A stretch of DNA of 64,000 nt from Noviluteimonas gilva (GTDB lineage Bacteria; Pseudomonadota; Gammaproteobacteria; Xanthomonadales; Xanthomonadaceae): positions 372,001-436,000 of the forward strand of contig NZ_WOXT01000002.1 of assembly GCF_009740395.1 (NCBI RefSeq), in the 5' to 3' direction. Below, in pieces: positions 1-8,108 of the stretch. The translations under genes were made by a program, and so were the position numbers. The first letter of the stretch is position 1. Every line of letters starts with the position of its first letter. The notes under the pieces are model-generated. The model saw nothing but the letters and a program-made list of their open reading frames with translations. It made no database searches and was not told the DNA's origin.

Positions 1-981
1 GAGTTCACGAACCAGGCGCGGCACCAGATACCCCGACAGCCGGGCGGCGAGTGCGCGATGCAGGGCGATGGCCCGCGTGTCGTCGACTTCGAAATGGGCC
101 GTGCCCTGCACGCGATCGAGCTGGTGCAGGTAGTACGGGAGCACGCCGGCCCGGTGGCCGCGTTCGCTCAGCGCCGCGAGCGCATCGACCGAGTCGTTCA
201 CCCCGCGCAACAGGACCGCCTGGTTGAGCAGCATCGCCCCGGCGTCGCGCAGGCGGGCGAGGGCGGCATCGACGGCGCCGTCGAACTCGTTCGCGTGGTT
301 GGCGTGCACGACCACGGTCACCGGCCACGGCAGCGCGTGAAGCCAGGCGACCAGGCCATCGTCGACGCGGTCGGGCAACACGATCGGCAGGCGCGTATGG
401 ATCCGCAGCCGCTTCAGGTGCGGGATGCGGGCCAGCGCGTCGGTGAGTTCGGTCAGCTTCGGCGTCGCCAGCGACAGCGGATCGCCGCCGCTGAGCAGCA
501 CTTCGTCGATGGTCGGGTCATCCGCGATGCGCGCGATCGCCTGCGCCCATCCGCCCGCCGCGGCGGTGTCGCCCGCGTAGTCGAAGTGGCGGCGGAAGCA
601 GTAGCGGCAGTGGACCGCGCAACTGCCGGTGGCCACGAGCAGCGCCCGGCCTCGGTATTTCTGCAGCACGCCATGCGCCGTGCGCGCGGCGGTGTCGCCC
701 ACCGCGTCGATGCCGAAGCCCGGCACGATCCGGTCCTCTTCATCCAGTGGCAGCACCTGGCGCAGCAGCGGATCGGCCGCATCGCCGTGGCGCATGCGCG
801 CGACGAAGGCGCGCGGCACGCGCAGCGGGAATTGCGCGGCGGCGGCATCCGAAATGCGCGCGGCGTGCGCATCCAGGCCGAGCAGCGCGAGCAATTGGCG
901 CGGATCGCGCACGGCGTCGCGCCACTGGTGGCGCCAGTCCGGCGCGGCCAGGGGCGGGAGGGGAAGGGGTTCGGCTATCAT
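1..981 (-). CDS. epmB: EF-P beta-lysylation protein EpmB (lysine 2,3-aminomutase-like), 3' end cut by window
   Basis: Radical-SAM, PLP-dependent enzyme that converts L-alpha-lysine to beta-lysine for attachment to elongation factor P. The reading frame starts at ATG 981 and runs open to base 1, giving 327 codons; E. coli EpmB has about 342, so only the tail is missing. The radical-SAM cluster motif CxxxCxxC is seen as Cys121, Cys125 and Cys128, followed by RRHFDYAGD and, further on, VLLSGGDPL, both typical of the KamA/EpmB family. It diverges from efp, whose product is its substrate once EpmA has loaded beta-lysine. A TAGAAT -10-like hexamer (reverse strand 999-994) lies 12 bases before the start, so the mRNA leader would be very short. 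Confidence 0.95.
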   Translation of the reverse strand, partial: MIAEPLPLPPLAAPDWRHQWRDAVRDPRQLLALLGLDAHAARISDAAAAQFPLRVPRAFVARMRHGDAADPLLRQVLPLDEEDRIVPGFGIDAVGDTAARTAHGVLQKYRGRALLVATGSCAVHCRYCFRRHFDYAGDTAAAGGWAQAIARIADDPTIDEVLLSGGDPLSLATPKLTELTDALARIPHLKRLRIHTRLPIVLPDRVDDGLVAWLHALPWPVTVVVHANHANEFDGAVDAALARLRDAGAMLLNQAVLLRGVNDSVDALAALSERGHRAGVLPYYLHQLDRVQGTAHFEVDDTRAIALHRALAARLSGYLVPRLVREL

Positions 982-1059
982 GGCGAGCTGCGCATTCTAG
1001 CCGGCCCCGCCGCGGGCTCGCCGGACCTTACAAGCACAACGTTTAACAGGAGCGACACC

Positions 1060-1626
1060 GTGGCCAGCCTCGGCATGAACGACGTCAAGACCGGACAGAA
1101 GATCCTGGTCAACAACGACCCCTGCGTCATCATCGATACCGAATACGTCAAGCCGGGCAAGGGTCAGGCGTTCACGCGCGTGAAGTACCGCAGCATCAAG
1201 TCCGGCCGCGTCGTCGAAATGACGATGAAGGCCACCGACAACGTGGAACAGGCCGACGTGGTCGACACCGACATGCAGTTCCTCTACGCCGACGGCGAAT
1301 ACTGGCACTTCATGAACCCCGAGTCCTTCGAGCAGGTGCAGGCCGACAAGAACGGCATGGGCGGCGCGGACAAGTGGCTCAAGGGCGAGGAAGAGTGCGT
1401 GGTCACGCTCTTCAACGGCACGCCGATCATGGTGCAGCCGCCGAACTTCGTCGAACTGAAGATCACCGAAACCGATCCGGGCGTCCGCGGCGACACCTCG
1501 GGCGGCGGCGGCAAGCCGGCCACGCTGGAAACCGGCGCGGTCGTGCGCGTGCCGCTGTTCGTCGGCCAGGAAGAAATCATCAAGGTCGACACGCGCTCGG
1601 GCGAATACGTCAGCCGCGTGAAGTGA
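1060..1626 (+). CDS. efp: Elongation factor P
   Basis: Relieves ribosome stalling at consecutive prolines by binding next to the P-site tRNA. From GTG 1060 the protein has 188 residues, exactly the E. coli length, and starts [12 protein letters not shown]. An AGGAG ribosome-binding site lies about 8 bases upstream, which favours this GTG over the in-frame ATG at 1075. The KPGKGQAF loop puts the modifiable lysine at position 34, the residue beta-lysylated in E. coli. The C-terminus reads [14 protein letters not shown] as in other EF-Ps. The divergent neighbour is the modifying enzyme EpmB. The stop overlaps the next small membrane gene by one base (TGATG). Confidence 0.97.
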   Translation: MASLGMNDVKTGQKILVNNDPCVIIDTEYVKPGKGQAFTRVKYRSIKSGRVVEMTMKATDNVEQADVVDTDMQFLYADGEYWHFMNPESFEQVQADKNGMGGADKWLKGEEECVVTLFNGTPIMVQPPNFVELKITETDPGVRGDTSGGGGKPATLETGAVVRVPLFVGQEEIIKVDTRSGEYVSRVK

Positions 1627-1850
1627 TGGATTCCTCCGCTTACATCCAGCTCGCGATCTGGCTTGTCGGCGTCCTCGTCGCCGGCGGCGCGGTGCTGTGG
1701 CTCTGGAACACGACGCTGCCGCGCGTGTTCCCCGGTCGCGTGCGCGGTTTGCGTTACGGCGAAGCGCTGCGGCTGATGTTGTTGGCGTGGTTGCTGTTCG
1801 GCGCCGGCGCCTTCGGGCTCACCTTCGCCCTCGGCGCGGGCCTCTGGTAA
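1626..1850 (+). CDS. Small two-helix membrane protein
   Basis: A 74-residue protein translationally coupled to efp through a TGATG junction. It has two clear hydrophobic segments, about residues 7-26 (AIWLVGVLVAGGAVLWLW) and 48-72 (LMLLAWLLFGAGAFGLTFAL), joined by a basic loop with several arginines. The likely topology is two membrane-spanning helices with the basic loop in the cytoplasm. I do not recognise a named family. Its position between efp and mtaD suggests co-transcription with efp but gives no function. Confidence 0.7.
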   Translation: MDSSAYIQLAIWLVGVLVAGGAVLWLWNTTLPRVFPGRVRGLRYGEALRLMLLAWLLFGAGAFGLTFALGAGLW

Positions 1851-1852
1851 GG

Positions 1853-3184
1853 ATGGCGCCGGAAGCCTGCGATCTGTTGATCGAAGCCGGCCACGTCGTG
1901 CCGGTGGAACCGCACGGCGTCGTGCTGGCCGATTACGCCGTCGCCGTGCGCGACGGCGCGATCGTCGCGGTGCTGCCGATCGCCGATGCGCGCGCGCGAT
2001 TCACCGCCGCGCAAACGGTCTCGCGCCCCGACGGCGTGCTGATCCCGGGCCTGGTCAACGCGCACGTCCACAATCCGATGACGTTGCTGCGCGGCGTCGC
2101 CGACGATCTGCCGCTGATGCAATGGCTGCAGGGCCACATCTGGCCGATCGAAGCCGCGGTCGTCGCGCCCGACTTCATCGCCGACGGCGTGACGCTCGCC
2201 ATCGCCGAAATGCTCCGCGGCGGCACGACGTGCTGCAACGAAAACTATTTCTTCCCCGACGTGCAGGCCGCGACGTACCGCAAGCACGGTTTCCGCGCGC
2301 GCGTCGGGCTGCCGGTCATCGATTTCCCCACCGCGTGGGCGCGCACGTCCGACGAATATTTCGATCGCGCGGGCGAAGTGCACGACCAGTGGCGCAACGA
2401 TCCGCTCGTCGCCACCGCGTTCGCACCGCACGCGCCGTACACCGTGTCCGATGCGAATTTCGAACGCATCCGCATGCTCGCCGACCAGCTCGACGTGCCG
2501 GTGCATTGCCACGTGCACGAAACCGCACATGAAGTCGCCGAAGCACGCAAGACGCTGGGCCAGTCGCAGATCGCGCGCCTGGATCGCCTCGGTCTGGTCA
2601 ACGACCGCCTGATCGCGGTGCACATGACGCAACTGACCGACGCCGAGATCGCGCTGTGCGCCGAACGCGGCGTGAGCGTCGCGCATTGCCCCGAATCCAA
2701 CCTCAAGCTCGCGTCGGGCTTCTGCCCGATCGCGAAGCTCGCGGCCGCGGGCGTGAACCTCGCCATCGGCACCGACGGCGCGGCCAGCAACAACGACCTC
2801 GACATGTTCGGCGAGATGCGCACCGCTGCATTGCTGGCGAAAGCCGTCGGCGACGACGCCTCTGCGTTCGATGCATTCTCCGCGTTGCGCGCGGCGACGC
2901 TCGGTGGCGCGAAGGCGCTGGGCTTCGAGGACGCGATCGGTTCGATCGAAGCGGGCAAGCAGGCGGACCTGGTGTGCGTCGACATGGCCGCGCTCGAAAC
3001 GCAGCCGCTGCACCACGTCGTCTCGCAACTGGTCTACGCCTGCGGGCGGCAGCAGGTGAGCGACGTGTGGATCGCCGGCCATCGCAAGCTGGAGAACCGC
3101 ATTCTCATCGACATGGACGTGGACGCAATCGTGGCCAACGCGCGCCAGTGGCGCGACCGCATCGCCGCGGTCCGCACGGCGTAA
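1853..3184 (+). CDS. mtaD: 5-methylthioadenosine/S-adenosylhomocysteine deaminase (amidohydrolase)
   Basis: A 443-residue TRZ/ATZ-type amidohydrolase expected to deaminate 5'-methylthioadenosine and/or S-adenosylhomocysteine. Metal ligands are visible: HVH at residues 71-73 (NAHVHNPM), the HCHVHETAHE block in the middle, and GTDGAASNND for the catalytic aspartate. The start is the ATG at 1853, two bases after the preceding stop, with AAGG just upstream. The next genes are ubiG and a MupP-like HAD phosphatase, the same order as the PA3170-ubiG-mupP block of Pseudomonas. Methylthioadenosine catabolism links it to the mtnBDC genes near 45-46.6 kb. The exact substrate is inferred from family and context, not proved by residues. 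Confidence 0.88.
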   Translation: MAPEACDLLIEAGHVVPVEPHGVVLADYAVAVRDGAIVAVLPIADARARFTAAQTVSRPDGVLIPGLVNAHVHNPMTLLRGVADDLPLMQWLQGHIWPIEAAVVAPDFIADGVTLAIAEMLRGGTTCCNENYFFPDVQAATYRKHGFRARVGLPVIDFPTAWARTSDEYFDRAGEVHDQWRNDPLVATAFAPHAPYTVSDANFERIRMLADQLDVPVHCHVHETAHEVAEARKTLGQSQIARLDRLGLVNDRLIAVHMTQLTDAEIALCAERGVSVAHCPESNLKLASGFCPIAKLAAAGVNLAIGTDGAASNNDLDMFGEMRTAALLAKAVGDDASAFDAFSALRAATLGGAKALGFEDAIGSIEAGKQADLVCVDMAALETQPLHHVVSQLVYACGRQQVSDVWIAGHRKLENRILIDMDVDAIVANARQWRDRIAAVRTA

Positions 3185-3202
3185 TCCGCTCCCGAGGCTC
3201 CG

Positions 3203-3922
3203 ATGACGCAAGCGCAACCGAACGAAGAAAACTTCCGCCAGGCCGAGCTCGATCGCTTCAACGAACTCGCGCATCGCTGGTGGGATCCCGATGGTCCGCA
3301 AAAGGCGCTGCACGCGCTGAATCCCGCGCGCCTGGGCTACATCACCGATCGTGTGTCGCTGCAAGGCGCGCGCGTGCTGGACGTGGGTTGCGGCGGCGGA
3401 TTGCTCAGCGAATCGATGGCCGCGGCCGGCGCCGACGTCACCGCGATCGATCTCGCGCCGGACCTGTTGAAGATCGCGCGCCTGCATGGTTTGGAATCCG
3501 GCGTGAAGGTCGACTATCGACAGGTGCCCGCCGAAGGGCTCGCGGAAGAACTGCCCGCGACGTTCGACGTCATCGCCTGCATGGAAATGCTCGAACACGT
3601 GCCGTCGCCGCCGTCGGTGCTCGCCGCGTGCGCGGCGATGCTCAAGCCCGGTGGCCGCATGTTTCTCTCGACGCTCAATCGCACGCCGGCGGCGTTCGCG
3701 CTGGCGATCGTCGGCGCCGAATACATCGCGCGCATCCTGCCCAAGGGCACGCATCAGTATCGCGACTTCATCAAGCCCTCCGAACTCGCGGCGTGGTTGC
3801 GCGAAGCCGGCCTCGAACTCGAAGACGTCAGCGGCCTGGTGTACGAACCCTGGCGCAACGCCGCGCGCATCGGGCGCCGCACGGACGTGAACTACCTCGC
3901 CTGCGCGCGCAAGCCTGGATGA
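3203..3922 (+). CDS. ubiG: Ubiquinone biosynthesis O-methyltransferase UbiG
   Basis: SAM-dependent methyltransferase that carries out both O-methylation steps of ubiquinone synthesis. It has 239 residues, the usual length. The SAM-binding motif [10 protein letters not shown] lies at residues 58-66, and the UbiG-typical [14 protein letters not shown] sequence is near the N-terminus. The CMEMLEHVP and [16 protein letters not shown] segments also match the family. It starts 18 bases after mtaD and overlaps the beginning of the downstream HAD gene region (TGA 3920-3922), so it looks like part of one transcript. Confidence 0.95.
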   Translation: MTQAQPNEENFRQAELDRFNELAHRWWDPDGPQKALHALNPARLGYITDRVSLQGARVLDVGCGGGLLSESMAAAGADVTAIDLAPDLLKIARLHGLESGVKVDYRQVPAEGLAEELPATFDVIACMEMLEHVPSPPSVLAACAAMLKPGGRMFLSTLNRTPAAFALAIVGAEYIARILPKGTHQYRDFIKPSELAAWLREAGLELEDVSGLVYEPWRNAARIGRRTDVNYLACARKPG

Positions 3923-3927
3923 TCGAA

Positions 3928-4587
3928 ATGTCGTTTCCGAAAGCGGTGCTGTTCGACCTCGACGGCACCTTGCTCGACAGCGCGCCCGACATGCTAGCCA
4001 CCGTGGATGCGATGCGCGCCGCGCGGGGTCGTGGTCCGATGGAGATGACGCGCTTGCGTCCGGTCGTTTCGAAGGGCGCGCGTGCGATGACCGCGGCGGC
4101 GTTCCCGGATATTCCGGCGGACGAGCGCAATGCGTGGATCCCGGAATTCCTCGAAACCTACGAGCGCGTGCTCGGCCATCACGGCGAATTGTTCGAAGGC
4201 GTCGACGCGATGCTGCGCGCGCTGGAAGACGCCGGATGCCGTTGGGGCATCGTCACCAACAAACCCGAATACCTCGCGCGCGCGCTGATGCCGATGCTCG
4301 GCTGGGAAACGCGCTGCGCCGTGCTGATCGGCGGCGACACGCTGCCCGAACGCAAACCGCATCCGTTGCCGCTGCTGCATGCGGCGGAAGTGATGGGTGT
4401 CGACGTGGCCGATGTCGTGTATGTCGGCGACGACGAGCGCGACATCCAGGCGGCGCGCGCGGCCGGGATGCGATCGGTCGTCGCGTTGTGGGGCTATCGC
4501 CTGGACGAAGACGATCCGATCGCGTGGCAAGGCGACACGATGGTCGACCTGCCCTCCGAACTCTGCGCGCCGGAACGCTGGCCGTGA
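3928..4587 (+). CDS. mupP: HAD phosphatase, MupP/Gph type
   Basis: A 219-residue haloacid-dehalogenase phosphatase. Motif I is DLDGTLLDSAP near the N-terminus, motif II is IVTNKP and motif III with the acidic pair is VYVGDDERDI. It would usually be labelled phosphoglycolate phosphatase, but it sits directly after ubiG as mupP does in Pseudomonas and shares with MupP the GARAM, VTNKP and D-x-P-x-x-W...VD-x-P-x-EL sequence features. MupP dephosphorylates N-acetylmuramic acid 6-phosphate in cell-wall recycling. I therefore favour that role by synteny and similarity, with phosphoglycolate phosphatase as the alternative. An in-frame ATG at 3919 overlapping the ubiG stop would add three residues. 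Confidence 0.8.
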   Translation: MSFPKAVLFDLDGTLLDSAPDMLATVDAMRAARGRGPMEMTRLRPVVSKGARAMTAAAFPDIPADERNAWIPEFLETYERVLGHHGELFEGVDAMLRALEDAGCRWGIVTNKPEYLARALMPMLGWETRCAVLIGGDTLPERKPHPLPLLHAAEVMGVDVADVVYVGDDERDIQAARAAGMRSVVALWGYRLDEDDPIAWQGDTMVDLPSELCAPERWP

Positions 4588-5315
4588 GCGCGGTGCGCGA
4601 CCCGGCGGTCGACACGACGCTGGCGAAATGGCGCGAACGCTGGCCGGAGTGGCCGTTCGCCGAACTCTTCGTTGCGCCGCTGCATCGCGAACGCGCGGTC
4701 GCGTGGTTCGCGTTGCGCGACGAACTGACGCACGCGGCGTGGTTCGGCAGCGATCCGATTCCCGGCGAAGCGAAACTCGCGTGGTGGGCCGAAGAACTGC
4801 ACGGCTGGGCGAAGGGCGTGCGTCGTCATCCGCTCGGCATCGTATTGCAGCGCGAACCGGCCGCGTGGCCGGTGCTTGCGGCGGCCTTGCCGTCGTTGCG
4901 CGCGAGCCGCGAACGTCCGGCGAACATCGACGATGCATTCGCCGCGCTCGAACCCTTCGCGCAAGCCGTGTCGACGATCGCGGCGACCTTGTTCGGCCAT
5001 GGCGATTCCGCGCCGGCGCGCAGCGTCGTCGCGAGCCTGCTCGCCGAGCGCGCACTCGCCGGTGGCGATGCGGCCGCGCCGCTGCAATCGATCGCGCAAG
5101 CGGGGCAAGGTGCCGAACCCGGCGTCGCCTCCCGCCTGTGGGCGCGCACCTTGCTCGACCAGTGGCCCCTGCCTTACGGCGGCCGCGTGCCCGGGCGCCT
5201 GCATGCCGGGTTGGTGCGGGAACGCCTGCGCCGCTACGCCGACGGCGGCGCGCCCGAGCGCCCGCTGCCCGCCTGGCGCGCCCTGCTGACTTCGTGGCAA
5301 GGGGCGCGGCGCTAA
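4584..5315 (+). CDS. Squalene/phytoene-synthase-fold protein, degenerate
   Basis: A 243-residue protein starting at GTG 4584 in a GTGA overlap with the HAD stop. The pattern of FALRDELTHAAWFGSDP, AKLAWWAEELHGW and RPANIDDAFAALEPFA resembles the trans-isoprenyl diphosphate synthase (squalene/phytoene synthase) fold. The two DxxxD metal-binding motifs of active synthases are not visible, so catalytic prenyl coupling looks unlikely. Non-catalytic members of this fold exist, for example the mitochondrial assembly factor NDUFAF6. Position after ubiG could mean a quinone or respiratory role, but that is a guess. No carotenoid genes are nearby. Confidence 0.7.
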   Translation: MSAVRDPAVDTTLAKWRERWPEWPFAELFVAPLHRERAVAWFALRDELTHAAWFGSDPIPGEAKLAWWAEELHGWAKGVRRHPLGIVLQREPAAWPVLAAALPSLRASRERPANIDDAFAALEPFAQAVSTIAATLFGHGDSAPARSVVASLLAERALAGGDAAAPLQSIAQAGQGAEPGVASRLWARTLLDQWPLPYGGRVPGRLHAGLVRERLRRYADGGAPERPLPAWRALLTSWQGARR

Positions 5316-5376
5316 ACGCTCCGTTGCGCTTGTGTCATCACGAATCGCGTCGACCGCTGGGTAGAATGCGCCCCTC

Positions 5377-6300
5377 ATGACCGCCTCCCGCCCCCCCGCG
5401 CAACTCCCCGACGTCGCGTTCGAAGCGGCGGCGCTGGCGCGTCCGCTCGACTGGGTGGGCATGGATCGCATCGCGATCCCGGTGCGCATCCACGACACCG
5501 ACGGCCAGTCGGTGCAGGTCGCTGCCGATGTCGACGTCGCCGTCGACCTGCGCGACGGCCAGGCACGCGGCATCCACATGTCGCGGCTGTATCTGCAACT
5601 GCAGCAGGCCTTCGCGAGCGAAGCGATCACGCCCGGCGGTTTGCGCCGCGTGTTGCAGGGCTTCATCGAATCGCAGAAGGGCGCCTCCACGCGTGCGCGC
5701 CTGCACATTCGCTACGAACATTTGCTGCAGCGTCGTGCGCTTGCGAGCGACAACGTCGGCTGGAAGCGTTACCCGGTGACGATCGAAGCCGAACTCGCGG
5801 ACGGGCACCTGCATCTCGCGCTCGGGTTCGCGGTCGAATACTCGAGCACGTGCCCGGCGTCCGCGGCGCTGTCGCGCCAGGTCAACGCCGAGCGCTTCGC
5901 CAGCGATTTCGCTGCCGCGCGGCCGATCTCGGCGCAGGTCGTGAGCGATTGGCTCGCCTCCGAACGGGGCCTGGCGGCCACGCCGCATGCGCAACGCAGC
6001 CGCGCCGACGTGCGCGTGGTGTTGCGTCCGGCGTTCGATGAATTGCCGTTGCTGGATCTGGTCGACGCTGTCGAAGCCTCGCTCGGCACGCCCGTGCAGA
6101 CGGCCGTCAAGCGCGAAGACGAACAGGCCTTCGCCGAACTCAACGCCGCCAACCTGATGTTCTGTGAAGACGCCGCGCGTCGTGTCGCCGGTGCGCTGTC
6201 GCGCGATGAGCGCATCGATCGCTATGAAGTGCGCGTGGCGCACTTCGAAAGCCTGCATCCCCACGACGCAGTAGCAAGGGTCAGCGGCTCCGGCCCTTGA
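5377..6300 (+). CDS. folE2: GTP cyclohydrolase FolE2
   Basis: Type IB GTP cyclohydrolase, which converts GTP to 7,8-dihydroneopterin triphosphate, the first step of folate synthesis. The 307-residue protein carries the family signatures GIHMSRLY, YSSTCPAS (with the conserved cysteine) and NLMFCEDAARRV. Unlike FolE, this family does not strictly need zinc and is often used when zinc is scarce; I see no Zur site, so that regulation is not claimed. A TAGAAT hexamer at 5362-5367 ends ten bases before the ATG, suggesting a nearly leaderless mRNA. The TGA stop lies inside an inverted-repeat element shared with convergent pyrC. Confidence 0.93.
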   Translation: MTASRPPAQLPDVAFEAAALARPLDWVGMDRIAIPVRIHDTDGQSVQVAADVDVAVDLRDGQARGIHMSRLYLQLQQAFASEAITPGGLRRVLQGFIESQKGASTRARLHIRYEHLLQRRALASDNVGWKRYPVTIEAELADGHLHLALGFAVEYSSTCPASAALSRQVNAERFASDFAAARPISAQVVSDWLASERGLAATPHAQRSRADVRVVLRPAFDELPLLDLVDAVEASLGTPVQTAVKREDEQAFAELNAANLMFCEDAARRVAGALSRDERIDRYEVRVAHFESLHPHDAVARVSGSGP

Positions 6301-6349
6301 TCCCCCTTCCAGGGGGATCAATCGCGCAAAGCGCGATTGAGGGGGTCAA
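6297..6349. repeat. 53-bp nested hairpin element between folE2 and pyrC
   Basis: Two back-to-back perfect inverted repeats. Arms TTGATCCCCC (6297-6306) and GGGGGATCAA (6312-6321) enclose TTCCA; arms CAATCGCGC (6319-6327) and GCGCGATTG (6331-6339) enclose AAA. The element then closes with GGGGGTCAA. The folE2 TGA (6298-6300) and the pyrC TGA (reverse strand 6348-6346) both lie in its terminal TTGA/TCAA. It resembles REP-type intergenic palindromes and has a diverged relative at 44660-44700. It may act as a bidirectional 3'-end structure; no long T tract is present. Confidence 0.8.
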
Positions 6350-7707
6350 ACCCGAGCAAACTCCAACCGCTGCCCATTCGGCCCGCCGACCAACTGGCTG
6401 CCGTCCCACGCCAGCACGCCGTTGACCCACGTCGCGCCGATGCGCGAATGGAACGTGCGGCCTTCGAACGGCGACCACCCGCACTTCGACAGCACATCCT
6501 CGCGTCGCACCGTGAGCGGCGCGTCGTCGATCAACACCAGGTCGGCCATGTAGCCTTCGCGCAGGTATCCGCGCTGCGCGACGTCGAACAATTGCGCCGG
6601 CGCATGCGACACCTTCTGCACGACCTGCGCATTCGTCAGCCGGCCTTCGTGCACCAGCTCCAGCGCGGCGAGCAACGCGTATTGCACGAGCGGCAGACCG
6701 CTCGGCGCGCCGGTGTAGGGACGCATCTTCTCTTCCAGCGTGTGCGGCGCGTGATCCGTGGCGAGCACATCGATCACGTCATCGCCGATCGCGGCGATCA
6801 GTGCCTCGCGATCGCTCGCTTCCTTGATCGAAGGATTGCATTTGATCAGGTGCCCGAGCGTCGCGTAGTCGGCGCGATCGAAGCGCAGGAAATGGATGCA
6901 CGTCTCGGCCGTGATCTGCTTGCGCGAACCATCGGCGCGAATGAGCGGGCCGCGTTCGAACAATTCCAGCTCGTCGGCCGTGGAGATGTGCAGCACGTGC
7001 AGCCGCGAGCCGTTGCGACGGGCGAGTTCGAGCGCGAGCAGCGTCGACTTCTTGCACGCCTGGCGCGAACGGATGTCGGCGTGGAATTCGGCGGGGATGT
7101 CGTCGCCGTACTTCGCCTTGTACTTCGCCAGTTCGGCGTCGATCATCGGCGTGTCTTCGCAATGCGTGATGATCGGCGTGGGCGCGTCGCGGAAGATCGC
7201 GTCGAGCGTCTCGGGGTTGTCGACCAGCATGTTGCCGGTCGAGGCGCCCATGAACACCTTGATGCCGGGGGCGCGCAGCGGGTCGAGCGCGCGGATCGCT
7301 TCGATGTTGTCGTTGCTCGCGCCCATGTAGAAGCCGAAGTTGGCGCGGGCGCGACCGGTGGCGCGCTTGTATTTGTCTTCCAGCGCCGCGCTGTCGAGCG
7401 TGGGCGGGTTGGTGTTGGGCATGTCCATGAAGCTGGTGAGCCCGCCGGCGACGGCCGCGGCCGACTCGGTCGCCATGTCCGCCTTGTATTCCATGCCCGG
7501 TTCGCGGAAGTGCACCTGGTCGTCGATCATGCCCGGCAACAGGCGGCGGCCGGCGGCGTCGACGACATGGTCGCCCTCGCGCGCGGACAGCCCCGTGCCG
7601 ATTTGCGCAATCCGGCCATTCTCGATGCGCAGGTCGCCTTCGAACTCGCGGCCTTCGTTCACCAGGCGGGCGTTGACGATCAGCGTGGGCTTCGACGTCT
7701 CGGGCAT
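6346..7707 (-). CDS. pyrC: Dihydroorotase
   Basis: Zinc amidohydrolase that cyclises N-carbamoyl-L-aspartate to dihydroorotate in pyrimidine synthesis. The 453-residue protein shows DDQVHFREPG (first metal ligands), KVFMGAST with the lysine expected to be carboxylated, HCED, LHVLHISTADE and LATDHAPHT, in the order typical of the family. The length fits the longer dihydroorotase type rather than the roughly 348-residue E. coli PyrC. ATG 7707 is a clear start. It converges on folE2, and its stop is part of the repeat element there. Confidence 0.94.
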   Translation of the reverse strand: MPETSKPTLIVNARLVNEGREFEGDLRIENGRIAQIGTGLSAREGDHVVDAAGRRLLPGMIDDQVHFREPGMEYKADMATESAAAVAGGLTSFMDMPNTNPPTLDSAALEDKYKRATGRARANFGFYMGASNDNIEAIRALDPLRAPGIKVFMGASTGNMLVDNPETLDAIFRDAPTPIITHCEDTPMIDAELAKYKAKYGDDIPAEFHADIRSRQACKKSTLLALELARRNGSRLHVLHISTADELELFERGPLIRADGSRKQITAETCIHFLRFDRADYATLGHLIKCNPSIKEASDREALIAAIGDDVIDVLATDHAPHTLEEKMRPYTGAPSGLPLVQYALLAALELVHEGRLTNAQVVQKVSHAPAQLFDVAQRGYLREGYMADLVLIDDAPLTVRREDVLSKCGWSPFEGRTFHSRIGATWVNGVLAWDGSQLVGGPNGQRLEFARV

Positions 7708-7770
7708 GTCATGTCCTTGGGTGATGCGATGGGGCGGGGCGACGCATTCAGATGCATGCGCGGGTGGCGT

Positions 7771-7998
7771 TCATTTTGACGCGGCGGGTGGCACGGGATC
7801 GTGTCCGCCGGGGTGGAAGGGGTGGCAACGCGCGATGCGACGCGCCGCGAGCCAACTTCCGCGCACGGCGCCGAAACGCGCGATGGCCAGCATCGCGTAT
7901 TCCGAACACGTCGGCGCGAAACGGCAGCGCGGACCCAGCAATGGGCTGATCCAGCGCTTGTACAGGCGCAGGGCCCCGATGAGCAGTCGATCGATCAC
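7771..7998 (-). CDS. yidD: Membrane protein insertion efficiency factor YidD
   Basis: Small membrane-associated protein thought to help YidC insert inner-membrane proteins. The core [19 protein letters not shown] with CSEYA and CHPFHPGG are the defining family motifs. I chose the GTG at 7998, which gives a 75-residue protein starting [13 protein letters not shown], because homologues begin MIxRLL. The open frame continues upstream to a GTG at 8022 and a TTG at 8025, which would add 8-9 residues. In many bacteria the gene lies by rnpA-yidC; here it stands alone, divergent from dksA. Confidence 0.88.
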   Translation of the reverse strand: MIDRLLIGALRLYKRWISPLLGPRCRFAPTCSEYAMLAIARFGAVRGSWLAARRIARCHPFHPGGHDPVPPAASK

Positions 7999-8037
7999 GG
8001 ATGCGGAAATGTGGGCTCTCACCAAGTCTTTCGCGGG

Positions 8038-8066
8038 TTGCCGCCCTTGACGGGGCAGGGTATAAC
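8038..8066 (+). promoter_or_regulatory. Putative sigma-70 promoter of dksA-like gene
   Basis: A -35 element TTGCCG (8038-8043) and a -10 element TATAAC (8061-8066) are separated by exactly 17 bases. The predicted start would be about 8073, leaving a leader of roughly 35 bases before GTG 8109, with GAGGA near 8091-8095 as a possible ribosome-binding site. The start of this promoter overlaps the upstream region of yidD on the other strand. Confidence 0.6.
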
Positions 8067-8108
8067 AGCGCGCTTTCCCGCCTCAAGGGAACGAGGACGT
8101 AGACGCTC

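Noticed and set aside
58-1059. Very long open frame running into efp that would give a 522-residue protein
   Set aside because: The part before 1060 is the antisense of epmB, whose motifs are unmistakable; EF-P homologues start at 1060 and a ribosome-binding site is there.
1754-3754. Reverse-strand open frame of 666 codons
   Set aside because: It lies opposite mtaD and ubiG, which show clear family motifs; its translation is low-complexity His/Arg/Asp-rich, typical of antisense frames in high-GC DNA.
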